This document shows positions 33,218 to 44,400 of a stretch of DNA of 64,000 nucleotides, one piece after another. The stretch is from positions 3,457,999 through 3,521,998 of the forward strand of contig CM041197.1 of the NCBI GenBank assembly GCA_023078555.1, in the 5' to 3' direction. Position 1 is the stretch's first letter. Each line of letters opens with the position of its first letter. Made by a program: the position numbers and the translations under genes. This stretch comes from Ulva prolifera. Lineage: Eukaryota; Chlorophyta; Ulvophyceae; Ulvales; Ulvaceae. The notes beneath the pieces are model-generated. The model was not told the DNA's origin and made no database searches. It saw only the letters and a program-made list of their open reading frames with translations.

Positions 33218-34069
33218 TGACCTGGGGCTCCAGGCCACGTCGCGGTGTCATCATGCACTCTGCCAGCTTGCTGCAGGCACACCTGCAGGGCCTTTGGGGC
33301 CTTTGGGTGCGACTGATCTACTGAAACGCCCTCTGGCACCTGTATATGACAGAGGAAGTGAGGCGATCCAGCACTTATGGGGTCCTAGCAAGCTGGTTGT
33401 CATCGTATGTGCATTGTGAGGCTGCCTGCATCGTGCGCTGAGCAGAGTGCGGCCATACATGTCAATGACAGCACTTGCAAGCAAGCACACTTGATATCCA
33501 CCAGCTGTATCCCTACTAACGAGATACTGAACGCAGGCAAACGAAATTCCCACATCCGGCACGCTGGCAGAGGGTCAGCGTATACATACAAGCAAAAATC
33601 TCACAAATGACATGTCTGGGGCGTCGCAGAGGAATGTGATGCGCCATGGAGCTCGCAGCCAGCGCGTGTTAAGTAATTGGGACGGCTAGAAGGCCCACCA
33701 GTATTGGTGAGAGCCACGGGAGCGAGAGCGCCTTGCGGTCTCGTGTGACCAGTCTTGGAAGCAACAGAGATGCCTGAAGCGACACCGTGTCCTTTACCGC
33801 TCCACAAAAATGTCTTCAAGCATGAAGTCAACGATGGATGTACGAAAGAGCTACGTGGCATTCCTTGCGTCGGCCTGCTCATGGCTGGGGTTGCAGAAAG
33901 CATGCCTGTGCATCGACATCGTCTGCACAAATGCAACGATGAACACATGAGAGGCTGAATGTACCGTAGAATTCGTTTGTGTTGTTTGCCTGTCGGCAGA
34001 TATCGAAAACTCATTTGGAGCAATGAGTTTTCGATATGGCACCGCGGTGCAAGCACGGCCAAGCTGTGC

Positions 34070-36051
34070 GTCCGGGGACGTTGGCAGAGACCAGGAGCAT
34101 AACTTCCACCAGGGACAAACTAGGTCATGGTGATGGTGACTCCAGTTCCATAGTTCATTGTTATCCGCAGCGGTCCTCGTTTGCGCGATCGAGGCACCAC
34201 GCCATTTTCAAAACGAAGCATATGCAGCCCATCAACCATGTTGTCACTGATGCAAGAGCGGCAAACAGGTTAGCCACGCTTATGTCGCTCGATGTGCGCT
34301 CGATGAGAAGCCATCCTTCGGTGTTGTGCCCTCGTGAATCTGTGACCTGAGCTGTTTGGTCAGCAACGCAGTGCGCGGCAATTGCATCTTGGTGTTGAAA
34401 GTCTACGTTAGTAGCGCGACGACGAACAAAAACTCAGTCCTGTATTTGCCACTTGAACGATCCTTCACCTGACGATAGCTTGAGGCGCTGTTACAGTAGC
34501 ATGCTTTCCTCTGGCACACGGCGTCCAGCACACAGGCGACGCTTTAATGGCCAATTCACAAACATCTGTCGCAGTTCACGTGTAGATTTGCTGTTGTGGA
34601 CGTGGACACGATCTGCGTTGCCTGGATGTCCTTGTGGTGCGCCTCACGTTCAAAGCGGTTCGTCTTGCAATTACCAAGGTCACAGGAAGTCCTCGCTCTG
34701 CACGACCTCCTCTGCAGTCCTGTCAGATGCTGCGTATCTGACCACACGCCAGAAGTGAGCGCGTGCGTTGTGACAGTGCCACGGTGATCGAGGACAGTGC
34801 CACTGGTAATCGTGGCTGTGGGCAGGCAGGTACCTCCATTCACGGCTCGCTCTCATGCAGCATGCTGCAGCATCGTGCGGCCCTGCATATGGCCGCAGTG
34901 GAGCCACTGCACCACTGTGTGACAGTGTAGGATTCCTTGCTGCTTCTGCATCAGCCTCTGTCACTTGCAGGCATGCCCGGGACAGTCTGGCATACGTATG
35001 CAACACTGCAGCAATGCAGCCACGGGTGGCGATATCTCGCGTCGCAGTGCGCGGCAACCTCTACATCGGGAGATGTCCTTCTTAGTCGTCGAGTGACCCG
35101 TCATTGGAATAACCCGAGCCAGGCACGATCCGACCGAGATACTGCGGCGACGCTGGTCCGCCGGACGTGGGCAGCTCGGGCCCGAGCAGCCTGTGCTGCT
35201 TCTGACTGCACCACATCCACCACTGCCGCTGCTGATTGACGCGCAGTACACCCCGCGCTATGTTGCCGCTATTCCAGCCCGACCATGTGGCCCGCTTCAA
35301 GTTGTCCGGCCACGCCATGCTGCTGTCACAGTCAGAGGCGGACGCGCAGGCGCCTCGACGCAGCCGCCGCCGCTGGCGCCCGCATGCAGCGACATACGTC
35401 TTCCAGCATCGGTAGGAGCGCTCGCATCGCCTTTCCTGCCGAGGTGCTCCCCGGGAGGTAGCATCGCCGCGATGGCAGCCTGCCAGGCTCTGCGAGGCAG
35501 ATGCAGCTGCAGACTGTGCTCTGGGATAGGCATCTCCGTAAGGCCCGGCTCTGGGTGGGCCGTCTCAAGGCGACCCCCAGCATGACCAGGTATGTCCTGC
35601 ACAAGCGTGTTTTGTGGTTCACTCTCCCGCACATGCATGCATCGGGGTTCAGAATCACCATACATTATTGGCTGCCGGGGATGGGAGGCCGCCCCCACCC
35701 CTCAATGTCTGCAGTCCCGGCGGATCTGCCAGTGGTGGCTTGCGGCAGCAGAAGAATGTGCTGCTCATCTCCTGCATGTGCAATGCTCACACGCCGCTGA
35801 CCTCTCTGGCGATGTGCCTGACGTCACAGCCTCTGGTTTCTAAATTTTGAGTGTGTACACAGTCCAATTCCGATGAGGACATGCTCACTTAGAGCCCGGC
35901 GTACTAGCACCTCACTGACAGACAGCACTAGAAATGAATGCCGAGCTGACGACCCAGGATGTGATCGCCGTCCCATATATTAGATGTGCCGACAGGAAGA
36001 GGTGTGCAGCGTGCGGCGCTTGTGGGTGGTCCTGTGTACGTGGCTGTGGTG
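34070..36051. other. Mostly non-genic; weak minus-strand ORF at 35082-35318
   Basis: A minus-strand frame ending at 35082 reads MAWPDNLKRATWSGWNSGNIARG..SGYSNDGSLDD and is open further upstream. Its composition suggests a real C-terminus, but I recognise no family. No start or splice sites were fixed. Nothing else is supported. Confidence 0.35.
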
Positions 36052-36059
36052 CTTTGGAG

Positions 36060-36161
36060 CAGTGTTGGGTGGCTTTGCAGCTTTTCCAGGATTGCCACCC
36101 CGAAATTAGATCTGAATATTCGGAATTGTTCTATGTGATCGGGCCCGATGACCCAATACTG
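36060..36161 (+). mobile_element. hAT-type MITE, 102 bp, second copy
   Basis: Starts CAGTGTTGGGTGGC and ends GACCCAATACTG, with a perfect 8-bp duplication ctttggag (36052-36059 and 36162-36169). It has the same length as the copy at 32285-32386, in opposite orientation and diverged at roughly a fifth of positions by eye. Confidence 0.88.
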
Positions 36162-36169
36162 CTTTGGAG

Positions 36170-39100
36170 TTCTCCCGAGGTGCACGTGGGCTGTGGTGTT
36201 GCAATTGCTGGGCTGGGCTGTGCGGTTCCTACGGCGCCAACTGCCTCCAGCCTCCAGCGTTTGGATCTTGTGGAATATGGCAGATCTAGACAGTGTGTGG
36301 CGATCCAGTGACATGGCCGAGATACCGCTCATTGTACGTCGTCGCGACTATGTATCACTGGATTTCCTCACAGTAGCTGCAAGGTGACACTGTCAGTGGC
36401 AAGACGCCGGAGCCACAGGTAGGTGGGCCCAGGCGTGCAATCTGCTAGGCTGGAGACCGGCAGGCCTGGAGGCACTCTGTATATTCACACGGTCAGATTC
36501 GTTGAATCAGAGGCAAGTCACACAATATGTCTGCATCACACAGCAATTAGACAGTACAAATGCGTAATGAATATATAATCAAGACACACCAGGCTGATGG
36601 TAGACATCAATGTTGTGGGTGCATATGGTTCCCTTTGCTAGGAGTTGTTGAGGTCTGTGCAGCATGTGGCTAGCAAATCTGCACTAATGTGTTTGACCTG
36701 TGAAGCTTTGAGCTTTGCATTGACATGTGCTCCCTGTAGTGATGAGACACACTCTGGTACACAAACTGGCAATCCATTTGTAAATCAAGGGCATGTTCGG
36801 AGAGGCTGGCACCCCATTTGCGGCAGGCAGACAGCTGCAACAGACAGTTCAGATGGCTGCCGTTGGTGTTGAATGGATTACGCAGGTCAGTAAGCTTAAG
36901 CAGGTCAAGTAACTTCATCTGTTGTAGTCACTGCAACTTCCAGGTGTCAGTTATCCAGGCAGGCACCCAACAGCACACCATGCATAAGCAGCCAATGCCA
37001 TCAATTGTTCAGGGCCGCTCCTTTATGCCATGGTGCCGTAATTGTCATTGAGTGGTAATTGTCATTGAGTGTGCGGGTTGTAGGGAACCATATCCTGTTC
37101 CCTCGTTGCACACAACATGTGGTCCTGATTGTTGCCAAGTAGATCCAGATCCGCTTTACTTCACATTATTCACACGGAGTTGCCTTCCAAAGCCATTGCC
37201 AGCCACAGCAGGTGCACACGCTTTGTAGCACCAGACGTCCAGCTCTGATTGATCAACGAGGCAGTAGGCTGTTGTATTCCACACAAGGCCTGCAGGAGCC
37301 TGAAGAGCTCTGACTCAGGGTTCTGCCGAACCTGCACCTAAAGTAGGTGACCTCTAGATGTATCATATCATGCATGATGCCACTGATGAGAACCAGTGAT
37401 GTGTTAGAATACAGATAAATCCAGGCCTGCAGAACATCAAAACATGTCAGCCATATGCTGATGTGACCTTCAATGAAAACGATATTGTACGCAGTAATGC
37501 ATGCGGAGTGGGGGGGGGGAGGGGGGTTAGAGACGCTGGGGATGGGGCCGGGGCTGCGGTGTTCCTCATATTGCCTCGCGGATGCTCAGCTCCGACTAGC
37601 ATGCTAGTGAGTGGCAATAGCATGGCCGGGGGTGACTGCGATGATGCCGCCGAGTCTGGTGAGATGTGGCTAGGGGTGGGCGGGCTGCAGGGCGCACCGC
37701 CGTGGCCGCACCGCACCGACGTGGCCACACCGCACCGCCGTGGCCGCACCGTCCGCGCACCGGCGGGCTGCCCGGGTGTGCTGTGGATCTGTGGGGAGGG
37801 TGGGGTCCGGGGCGGGGCCCCCGTGGTCGGGAGGCCCGGTCGGGCAGGCTCGGTTCGAGCCGCCCGCGGCGCGGCTGCGTCGCGGACGCACGTTGGTGGG
37901 CTGGGATTGGTGCATTTCTTTGTGGATGGGTACGTGTGAGGGGACGAAACATGAGGGTGTGGGGTGCGGATTGGGTGTGTGTGGGGTGGTGCGCATGGCG
38001 GTCTGGGTGTCCTTTGGTTGTCTGTATCAGTCTCTGGGGGCGGTATGGGTTCTGCTTGGATGCGCCTATGGCCTAGGTGCGCGGTCAGTTGGATTAGTTG
38101 AATTGGCGTTCGGTAAGATTGGTTATGTCCTTGCAATGCGGGGGACGGGGAGGGAGTGGGGAGGGAGTGGCTCCGCGTGTGGTGTGGAGTTTCGTGGAGC
38201 CACTCCCCAAACTCCACACATGCGAGCTTCCTGTGGCGGATGCACACACCTCTGGTGCACTCAAGTCCAGGACACCTCAGAGGTGCTGGTGTTTTGTGAC
38301 TGCTGACATGGAGGGCCTGGATTCTGCACCGGTCTGCTGGTACAGGTGGTGCAGCATTACAGGTGGGTGACGTGTGTACAGCCTGTAAATACGTCAGCTG
38401 ATCTGTGAGGGTGGGGCCGGTGGCAGCAACTGAAAACGGATGGTTCAGCTCTTGATTCGAACAGGCCAGCCCGCATATGGGGATGCACAGTATGAATATA
38501 GTAGTACCCAATAGATTCCTGATAGGTTCACACCTACACTGTGGTTTGTTGCAGCGTCTGGCTGTGGGTCTTTCAGGCAGAAACTGTTAGCTGACAAGCC
38601 TGCAGCATGGACCAAGGAATCTTTTTGATGGTGCATGCATCACGGAATCCTGGATGAGGAGATGAGGCCATGAGGTTGTTTGTGTGGCTGACGTACCGAT
38701 GATGTGGAAAACGAACCGATGATACAAGCTTGATGTTCAGAGGTCTTGAGATGAACAGCAGCCTACTGCCTTGAAGCATTAGTGTTTCTACTGCTCGCCC
38801 ACTCTGCATGCATATGTGCACAGGAACACAGCTCCCTGTTGGTGCCAGCTGAGCCAAGAGCAAGCATTCACTGTGGCAAAAGTCCTCATCAAATCTCGAT
38901 GACTGCGATTTGTAGGTGCTGAGCTGATAACCCTATTGTTGAGCTGCGCGCTGTGACTGTGCTCATCTAGATCTTCCTCTCTGGCTGTGTCCTTGACACG
39001 CACACTATACTGTGTGTGCCTTTGGAGCTCTGGGGCCGGGCTGTGGGGCGGGGTGCGAGTGGGGTGGGCGTGCGGGTGTGATTGTGGGTGTGGGGTGTGC

Positions 39101-41474
39101 GGGCCTTTGTGTGTATGGCTGCGGCCGGGGCGAGTGCTGATGCTTGCGTTTGCCTGGGTGTGTTGTACAAGGACAAAGCAAGCGAGGCAGGTAGCACCGC
39201 AAGCAAGAACCAGGGGAACCGCACACCACGCAGCAAGCCACACAAAGCTCACACCAAAACACCCACGCAACGGCAGCACTCGCGCCGGACACAGCCACTC
39301 AGCTACACAGCCACACAGCCACACACACGCCCACACCCACACGCCCACACCCATCTGAACCCCGCCCACCAGCCAGGCGCACGAGACCCGGAAGCACAAG
39401 CAGCCAAGGCCGCCCAGCAAACAAACAGCGAGACCGCAACAAAAACCCCCAACCCTGGGTGTGTTGGTCTGTGTTGCGTGTTGATGGTTGCGTGGGTGTG
39501 AGGTGCCCCTGTGTGTGGCCTACGGTGCTACCGGCCTCGCTGGTTTTTTGCTCGTGACACACACGAACACCTGCCAATGCACCCGCGCAAACACCCACAC
39601 TCCCGCCCGCCCCCCTCTGACCCCCCGCAGTGCTGGCACGGACGACGCTGCAGCTTTGCTTGAGTCCCACCCAAACAATGCCCATGCACGGCTGGCCCCT
39701 CAGCGCCGCGCTCAGTGCAGCCGCGCTCCGGAACTCGTCAGCGCGCACGCTGTGCGGCGTGGACCTTAAACAGATCAGCTGCCGGCATCGACACCGGTGG
39801 TCGTGCACGACCTACGATATCATTTGTTGAAATCGCAACACGATGTGGAAGGCGCGGTGCCGCTGCATCCTGTCATTGCGTGCGAGAAGCCCCCCCAAAG
39901 ACACCCTAGTGCGACGGTTCTGACACTGGACTAGTACTTGGCAGGTGGTGGGGCCAGACTCGGTCCAGGAGCCGGATGGCAGGCCCCGCCGGAGACTGGC
40001 GTTGTTGCAGATGCATGCAGAATATGCATGCAGAAGGGCGGCCTGCCGCTCACGCCAGGTGGCCAGTGCGGTGTGTCTGTGGGTGCGAGCTCGAGCGTGT
40101 GGGTGTACACCTGTTTGTGAGCAGGATGTGCTAGATGGACAAAGGCGAAGAGGCAGGCAGCACTGCAGGATCGGCGTGTCACAGAGGAACAGTAGCAACA
40201 ACATCGCACACCCAAGCCATGAGAACAGCACGCATGCCGGGCATGAGTGTGCCGTCCGGATGTACGTATGGGGTTGTGTGCATGCATCATATGATATGGG
40301 CCCGGGTGCAATCCATGGATTGGCCAATGCCATGGGTTCGAGAGTACGAATGATGCAGTGCCGTGCATGTGGTGCATGTGGAGATGCACATGCGTCAGAT
40401 GACAGCTAAGGCACTGGCCGGCGCGCCGTGGTGTGGCTTGTTCTGCAGCCAGCATGCTAATATGTAGGCTCAGCGGCATGTGGCCATGGTTCAGTACTGT
40501 GATCCTGTGCGGATCTGAAGTTGTGGTGGCACCTGCCCCTCCAACTATCTCCTTGTGTGACATATTCTGCCTTAATCCACTAGCCCTGTAGTAGCTAACA
40601 ACCCGGGCTCCCACATCATGAGGGTCAGCTGATGGCGTGGCGGTAAGCCGGGCTTGCTTGTTGGAACTCCCAGTATCCACCTTCACCTCATACGAAGTAT
40701 ATATGTACATCCCATGTGATATCTATTACGTAGCAGTGCACAGACCTAAGCAAATACAACACAAGAATGTGTCATGGTGCAGTCGCCATGCTAGCTAGCT
40801 AGGAGGTATTGTAATTTTGCAGATACTTTTGAATCATGCATGCGCCCCTATGCATGTGATCATGAGCTAGCGCTGCACCGTAGCCACGATCCCATCAATC
40901 AATTGCCATTCATCGACTTCTATCAAGTTGTGTCCGCGTGCACAGCTAACTGCAGAAATGAGAACAGACGAGTGAACTGGAGAAGTACATTGAAATTGGC
41001 CGCGACGACACACGCACCTTCCAGTGCGGCTGGGGCTATTCTGATACGGCCTGAGCACCGCAGCTAACCACCAACACACGTGCCTGCATGCGACCGAGCC
41101 TGTGCGATACATGGTATGCAGCCTCACCATCGACGATGCGGAGGCACTCGAGAGCTCTCCCATCGCCTTACTGACACATATGCAGTGCTGTGTGCTGGCT
41201 GCGTGCAGTTGCTGCGGGACGTACGGCGTTGACTCGCGAATCGAGTCGCGATGCGTGAACTCCAGAGCACGCGTGCTAACGACCTTCAAAGTTGAATCAA
41301 GTACAGCTGAGCTGCAGGAGACTCAGCGGGTGCTCTCAACAGCAGCTATGGCTGCGCAGGCGCATTCCGTGATCATAACCAGCTAGCTGCTTTCTGTATC
41401 TACCGAGCCATAGCAGCCGCCATATCCACGGCCCCGCCGCTGCTGGTGGGAAATTTCCGGCTGGTTCCTCTGCC
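36170..41474. other. Long non-genic stretch with LINE debris
   Basis: No gene recognised in 5.3 kb. From 37.5 to 38.3 kb it is G/T-rich on the plus strand, resembling the 3' region of the LINE at 18.2-18.8 kb. The long ORFs on both strands there are low-complexity shadows. Further LINE ends lie at 39166-39453, about 39480-39562 (plus) and 40126-40170 (minus). The remaining ORFs show no motif. Confidence 0.45.
39166..39453 (-). mobile_element. 5'-truncated LINE copy, 288 bp
   Basis: Flanked by a perfect 13-bp repeat cctgggtgtgttg (39153-39165 and 39454-39466). Its first 135 bp on the plus strand are about 95 percent identical by eye to the copy at 31887, beginning tacaaggacaaagcaagcga. Confidence 0.78.
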
Positions 41475-44400
41475 ATGGGGGCACCACGCGCGCGAGCGCA
41501 GTCTCCGCGCGAGAGCCCGGAGATGGTCGCGCTTTGCGGTCTCGAAGGTGAGCTCAGGGTGCATGTGCACCTCCGTGAGAGCTCCGACAGTCAGCACAGG
41601 TCGCGCTCGCTCTACATCTGTGCGTCAGCGTTGGAGCGCAGCAGCGTCCTGAGGGGTCTTTCCCGCGGCATCGGGAGCGACGAGGCGGTGTCGCTGGGGA
41701 TCTCTGCGTCGGCCTTCGAGGCGTGGCTTGACATCGTTAACGACCGCTCCCCGCGGTCGCGGCCCCTCAAGTGGATGACGGCGCCCCAACTCCGACAGCT
41801 GCTGCAGGTGCGCTGCCGGCAGCCCTTCACCACAGAATAGCCAGAATTCCGCTTTCGGATTCGTTCCGATGCAGTTTTAACCCGAACTGTGCTGAAGTAC
41901 TGGGCGTGGGGGGTGTAGAGATACGTGTGTACCCTGACACGTTCACGGATCATGATGCCATCAATGATTAACATTTGTGCGCGGTGCCGTGCGTCCATGC
42001 TGCAACATGGGGTGAGGCGATACAGACGCATAGTGACGTCAACGGACGCAGCTCAGCAGTTGTCGAAACCTGATGCAACCATCACTCGCGGTCACTCGTA
42101 TGCGTTTCACGGGCAGTACACTGTGTTGCGGTCTGACGCGTGGCAGAAATCAAGGAACTTACGCAACGCGCCGTAGAGGTGGCTCGCTCTTGCAACATGT
42201 GCCACACTGCAGGGGCGCGCCGGTGCTACTCTATTCGATGTGATCGAGGGCACTCGGGCACTGTGCGCAATCGCACGTGCATGTGTTCGTGAAATATCCA
42301 ATCTAGTTGCACGTGCACTCTGCGATGCAACCAAGCACGTGTCAAATCAAGCAAATCTTGTGCTTTGTCCTGGAGGGTCAGTGTCACGAAGCGCTCAAAT
42401 GTGATCCGTCTCCAGCAATGTCAACACAAATATTTCAAACGAACCATCTTCCACACCCACAGCCTGTTTTCTCCCGTTCACTCTTTTGTAAATTCTTCCA
42501 CACCCACAGCCTTGGGCGGCACTTCCAATCAGAGTTGCATTAATACGCGTATCTTTCGATTTCGGTACGTTTGATACGCGTATTTTAGGCTTGCGTACTT
42601 TATCAGCGTACAGTACGCGCGTACGTTTCGGAGTAAGGCGATTTCGGAGAGCCTGGAGCTCTGCATTGCTCCAATCAGAGTCTGCAATGTGGTGCACCTC
42701 TAGCCACAAGGCCAAAGAAGGTTTTGAACATCCCTTGCATTGCATAACGAACCTGAGTGACCTGATCATCTGATTGACTGCTAGTCCATTGCTATCACCA
42801 TTCTCTGCAATAGTGTGCCTAAGCACAGATGACTCACTGTCGGACAATCACCGTGGCACCACGTCTGGCCATCATGACGCGTGACTTGGCTGTAGGCGCT
42901 GTGACGCGCCTGGCATGCAGCCCATGGGCTTGGATCCTCCGCCACCAAGCCAGCCATGTAGCCCATACAGTGTACTTTTCAACCCCCCCTAATTAGAGCC
43001 AACTTACTATACGCGTATTGTTGCTCAACATACTTTATCACGAAACGTACTAATGCAACTCTGCTTCCAATTTGGAAGAGAGTCTCAACGTTATAGACAT
43101 AATTAACAAAAGAGTGAACGGGAGAAAACAAACACAAAACTATAGACAAACAATAACATGTTACAATGCACGAGTGGTGAGTTGCTTGCTGCTCGGAGGT
43201 GGGTGGAGGCTGGAGGCGGGGATGTCGATAATCCGAGGACAAGCCCCCAGCTCCTGGACCCCCCAGAACCCCTCCCGGGGAGGGGTTCTGGGGGGTCCAG
43301 GAGCTGGCGGTTTGTCGGCCACAGGCTCTGCATGTGCCTGGCGGCTGCGGCCGCGGCTGCGGCCGCGGCTGAGGTTGCGGGTGAGGCAGATGCGACTGCA
43401 CCTGTCCACCACAAAACGCCCTGCCTTGCTCGCTTTGACCTTGTAACACAACACCCCTGAGACACACACTGCAGGCACTCTCGCTGTTATCATCCAAACA
43501 GCACCACACGGCGATCACCAGTATTGGTGCCGCCATTGACTCAATGGCATCGGCGGTTGCACCAATATTGATCATGCCATATATGCATTCATCTGCAGCA
43601 TGATATGAGCTTTGCATCGATCACAACCTGGGAGTGTCAAGTGGCCATGAAATCGTGTAGGCTTAAATTGGTTCACGATTGTGGGCTGGCAGCGTTCACT
43701 TGCTAGTTATTTACTTGTTATTTCCTCGATGAATGTAACTGTAGCTAGCTGCAGTGTGATTCTGGGGTGCCTGGGCTACGCCTCCACATGTGGATGCATC
43801 CATGCATGGGGGTACATTTAACACAAAGACTGGGCAAGTCTGCTACAGCTAGCATACACACAATCTCATGGACAAGTGCACAGTCCATCATCAGTGGGAG
43901 GCATCTGCTTGAGGGTGTCTGCTTCGGGTTGTGCCGAGGTCATATGACCACATATGTTTTACAAGCCCGCGCTCAAAAATTCTTAAGGCCAGTAGCACTG
44001 CCAATACCACGTATGACTACGTATGTCCGTGCCAAGGGATAACCCCTCCAGGGTATGTGCTGCACTGTCCGACCCCATGCACATGCTCTGCTCCTGCTCA
44101 GGCTTCGCTGCGGCCGCAGGTGGCGGTGGCTCTCGGGGACGCGCACACGGCGGCGGCGGCGTGCGCCGACATCGCCGACCTCCTCTTCTTCCGCCTCGGA
44201 AGAACGCAGCACTCCGCCCCCCTGCACAGGCTGCAGAAGGCCACAGCGCTCGGGGTCTGCGCCTGTCCTCCTGCACACATCACATGCATCTGTTGGCCTG
44301 ACAGCTCAGCAACGTGCATAGCCTCATCAGAGTGTGAATTCCATTGACGTGTGCTTTTTGTCGCATGGCCGCTGTGGCGGATGCCATTGCCCACACCATC

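Larger units (their letters stand above)
31021..33861 (-). pseudogene. OPR-RAP gene C, decayed paralogue of gene B
   Basis: Same order as gene B: a transit-like start (MPRSSFVHPSLTSCLKTF.. at 33861), the N-terminal domain in several frames (33339-32717), only two OPR repeats (NIWWSFASLGLAIPAETRD; NIWWSFATLGMVVPAATHD), then PLGVQTQLKREPGD. The 222-bp middle exon (31792-31571) has exactly the length of its gene B counterpart. The RAP exon (31306-31021) carries VEVDGPSHYVKD. Decay marks: a stop in the segment matching DDHLADAP, shifted frames around 33000 and 32760, a 102-bp MITE in the last repeat (32285-32386), a LINE tail in an exon (33182-33217), and a short deletion shifting frame just before the RAP core. 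The splice signals are still recognisable, so inactivation may be recent. Confidence 0.75.

Noticed and set aside
37447-38511. 354-residue Pro/His-rich minus ORF and overlapping Gly/Val-rich plus ORFs
   Set aside because: Low-complexity G/T-rich sequence resembling the LINE 3' region. No domain, and open on both strands for compositional reasons.
42465-43130. One large inverted-repeat element with TTTTCTCCCGTTCAC ends
   Set aside because: Each tail has its own local direct repeats, and the hAT element with a perfect 8-bp duplication lies between them. Two independent tail insertions explain it better.
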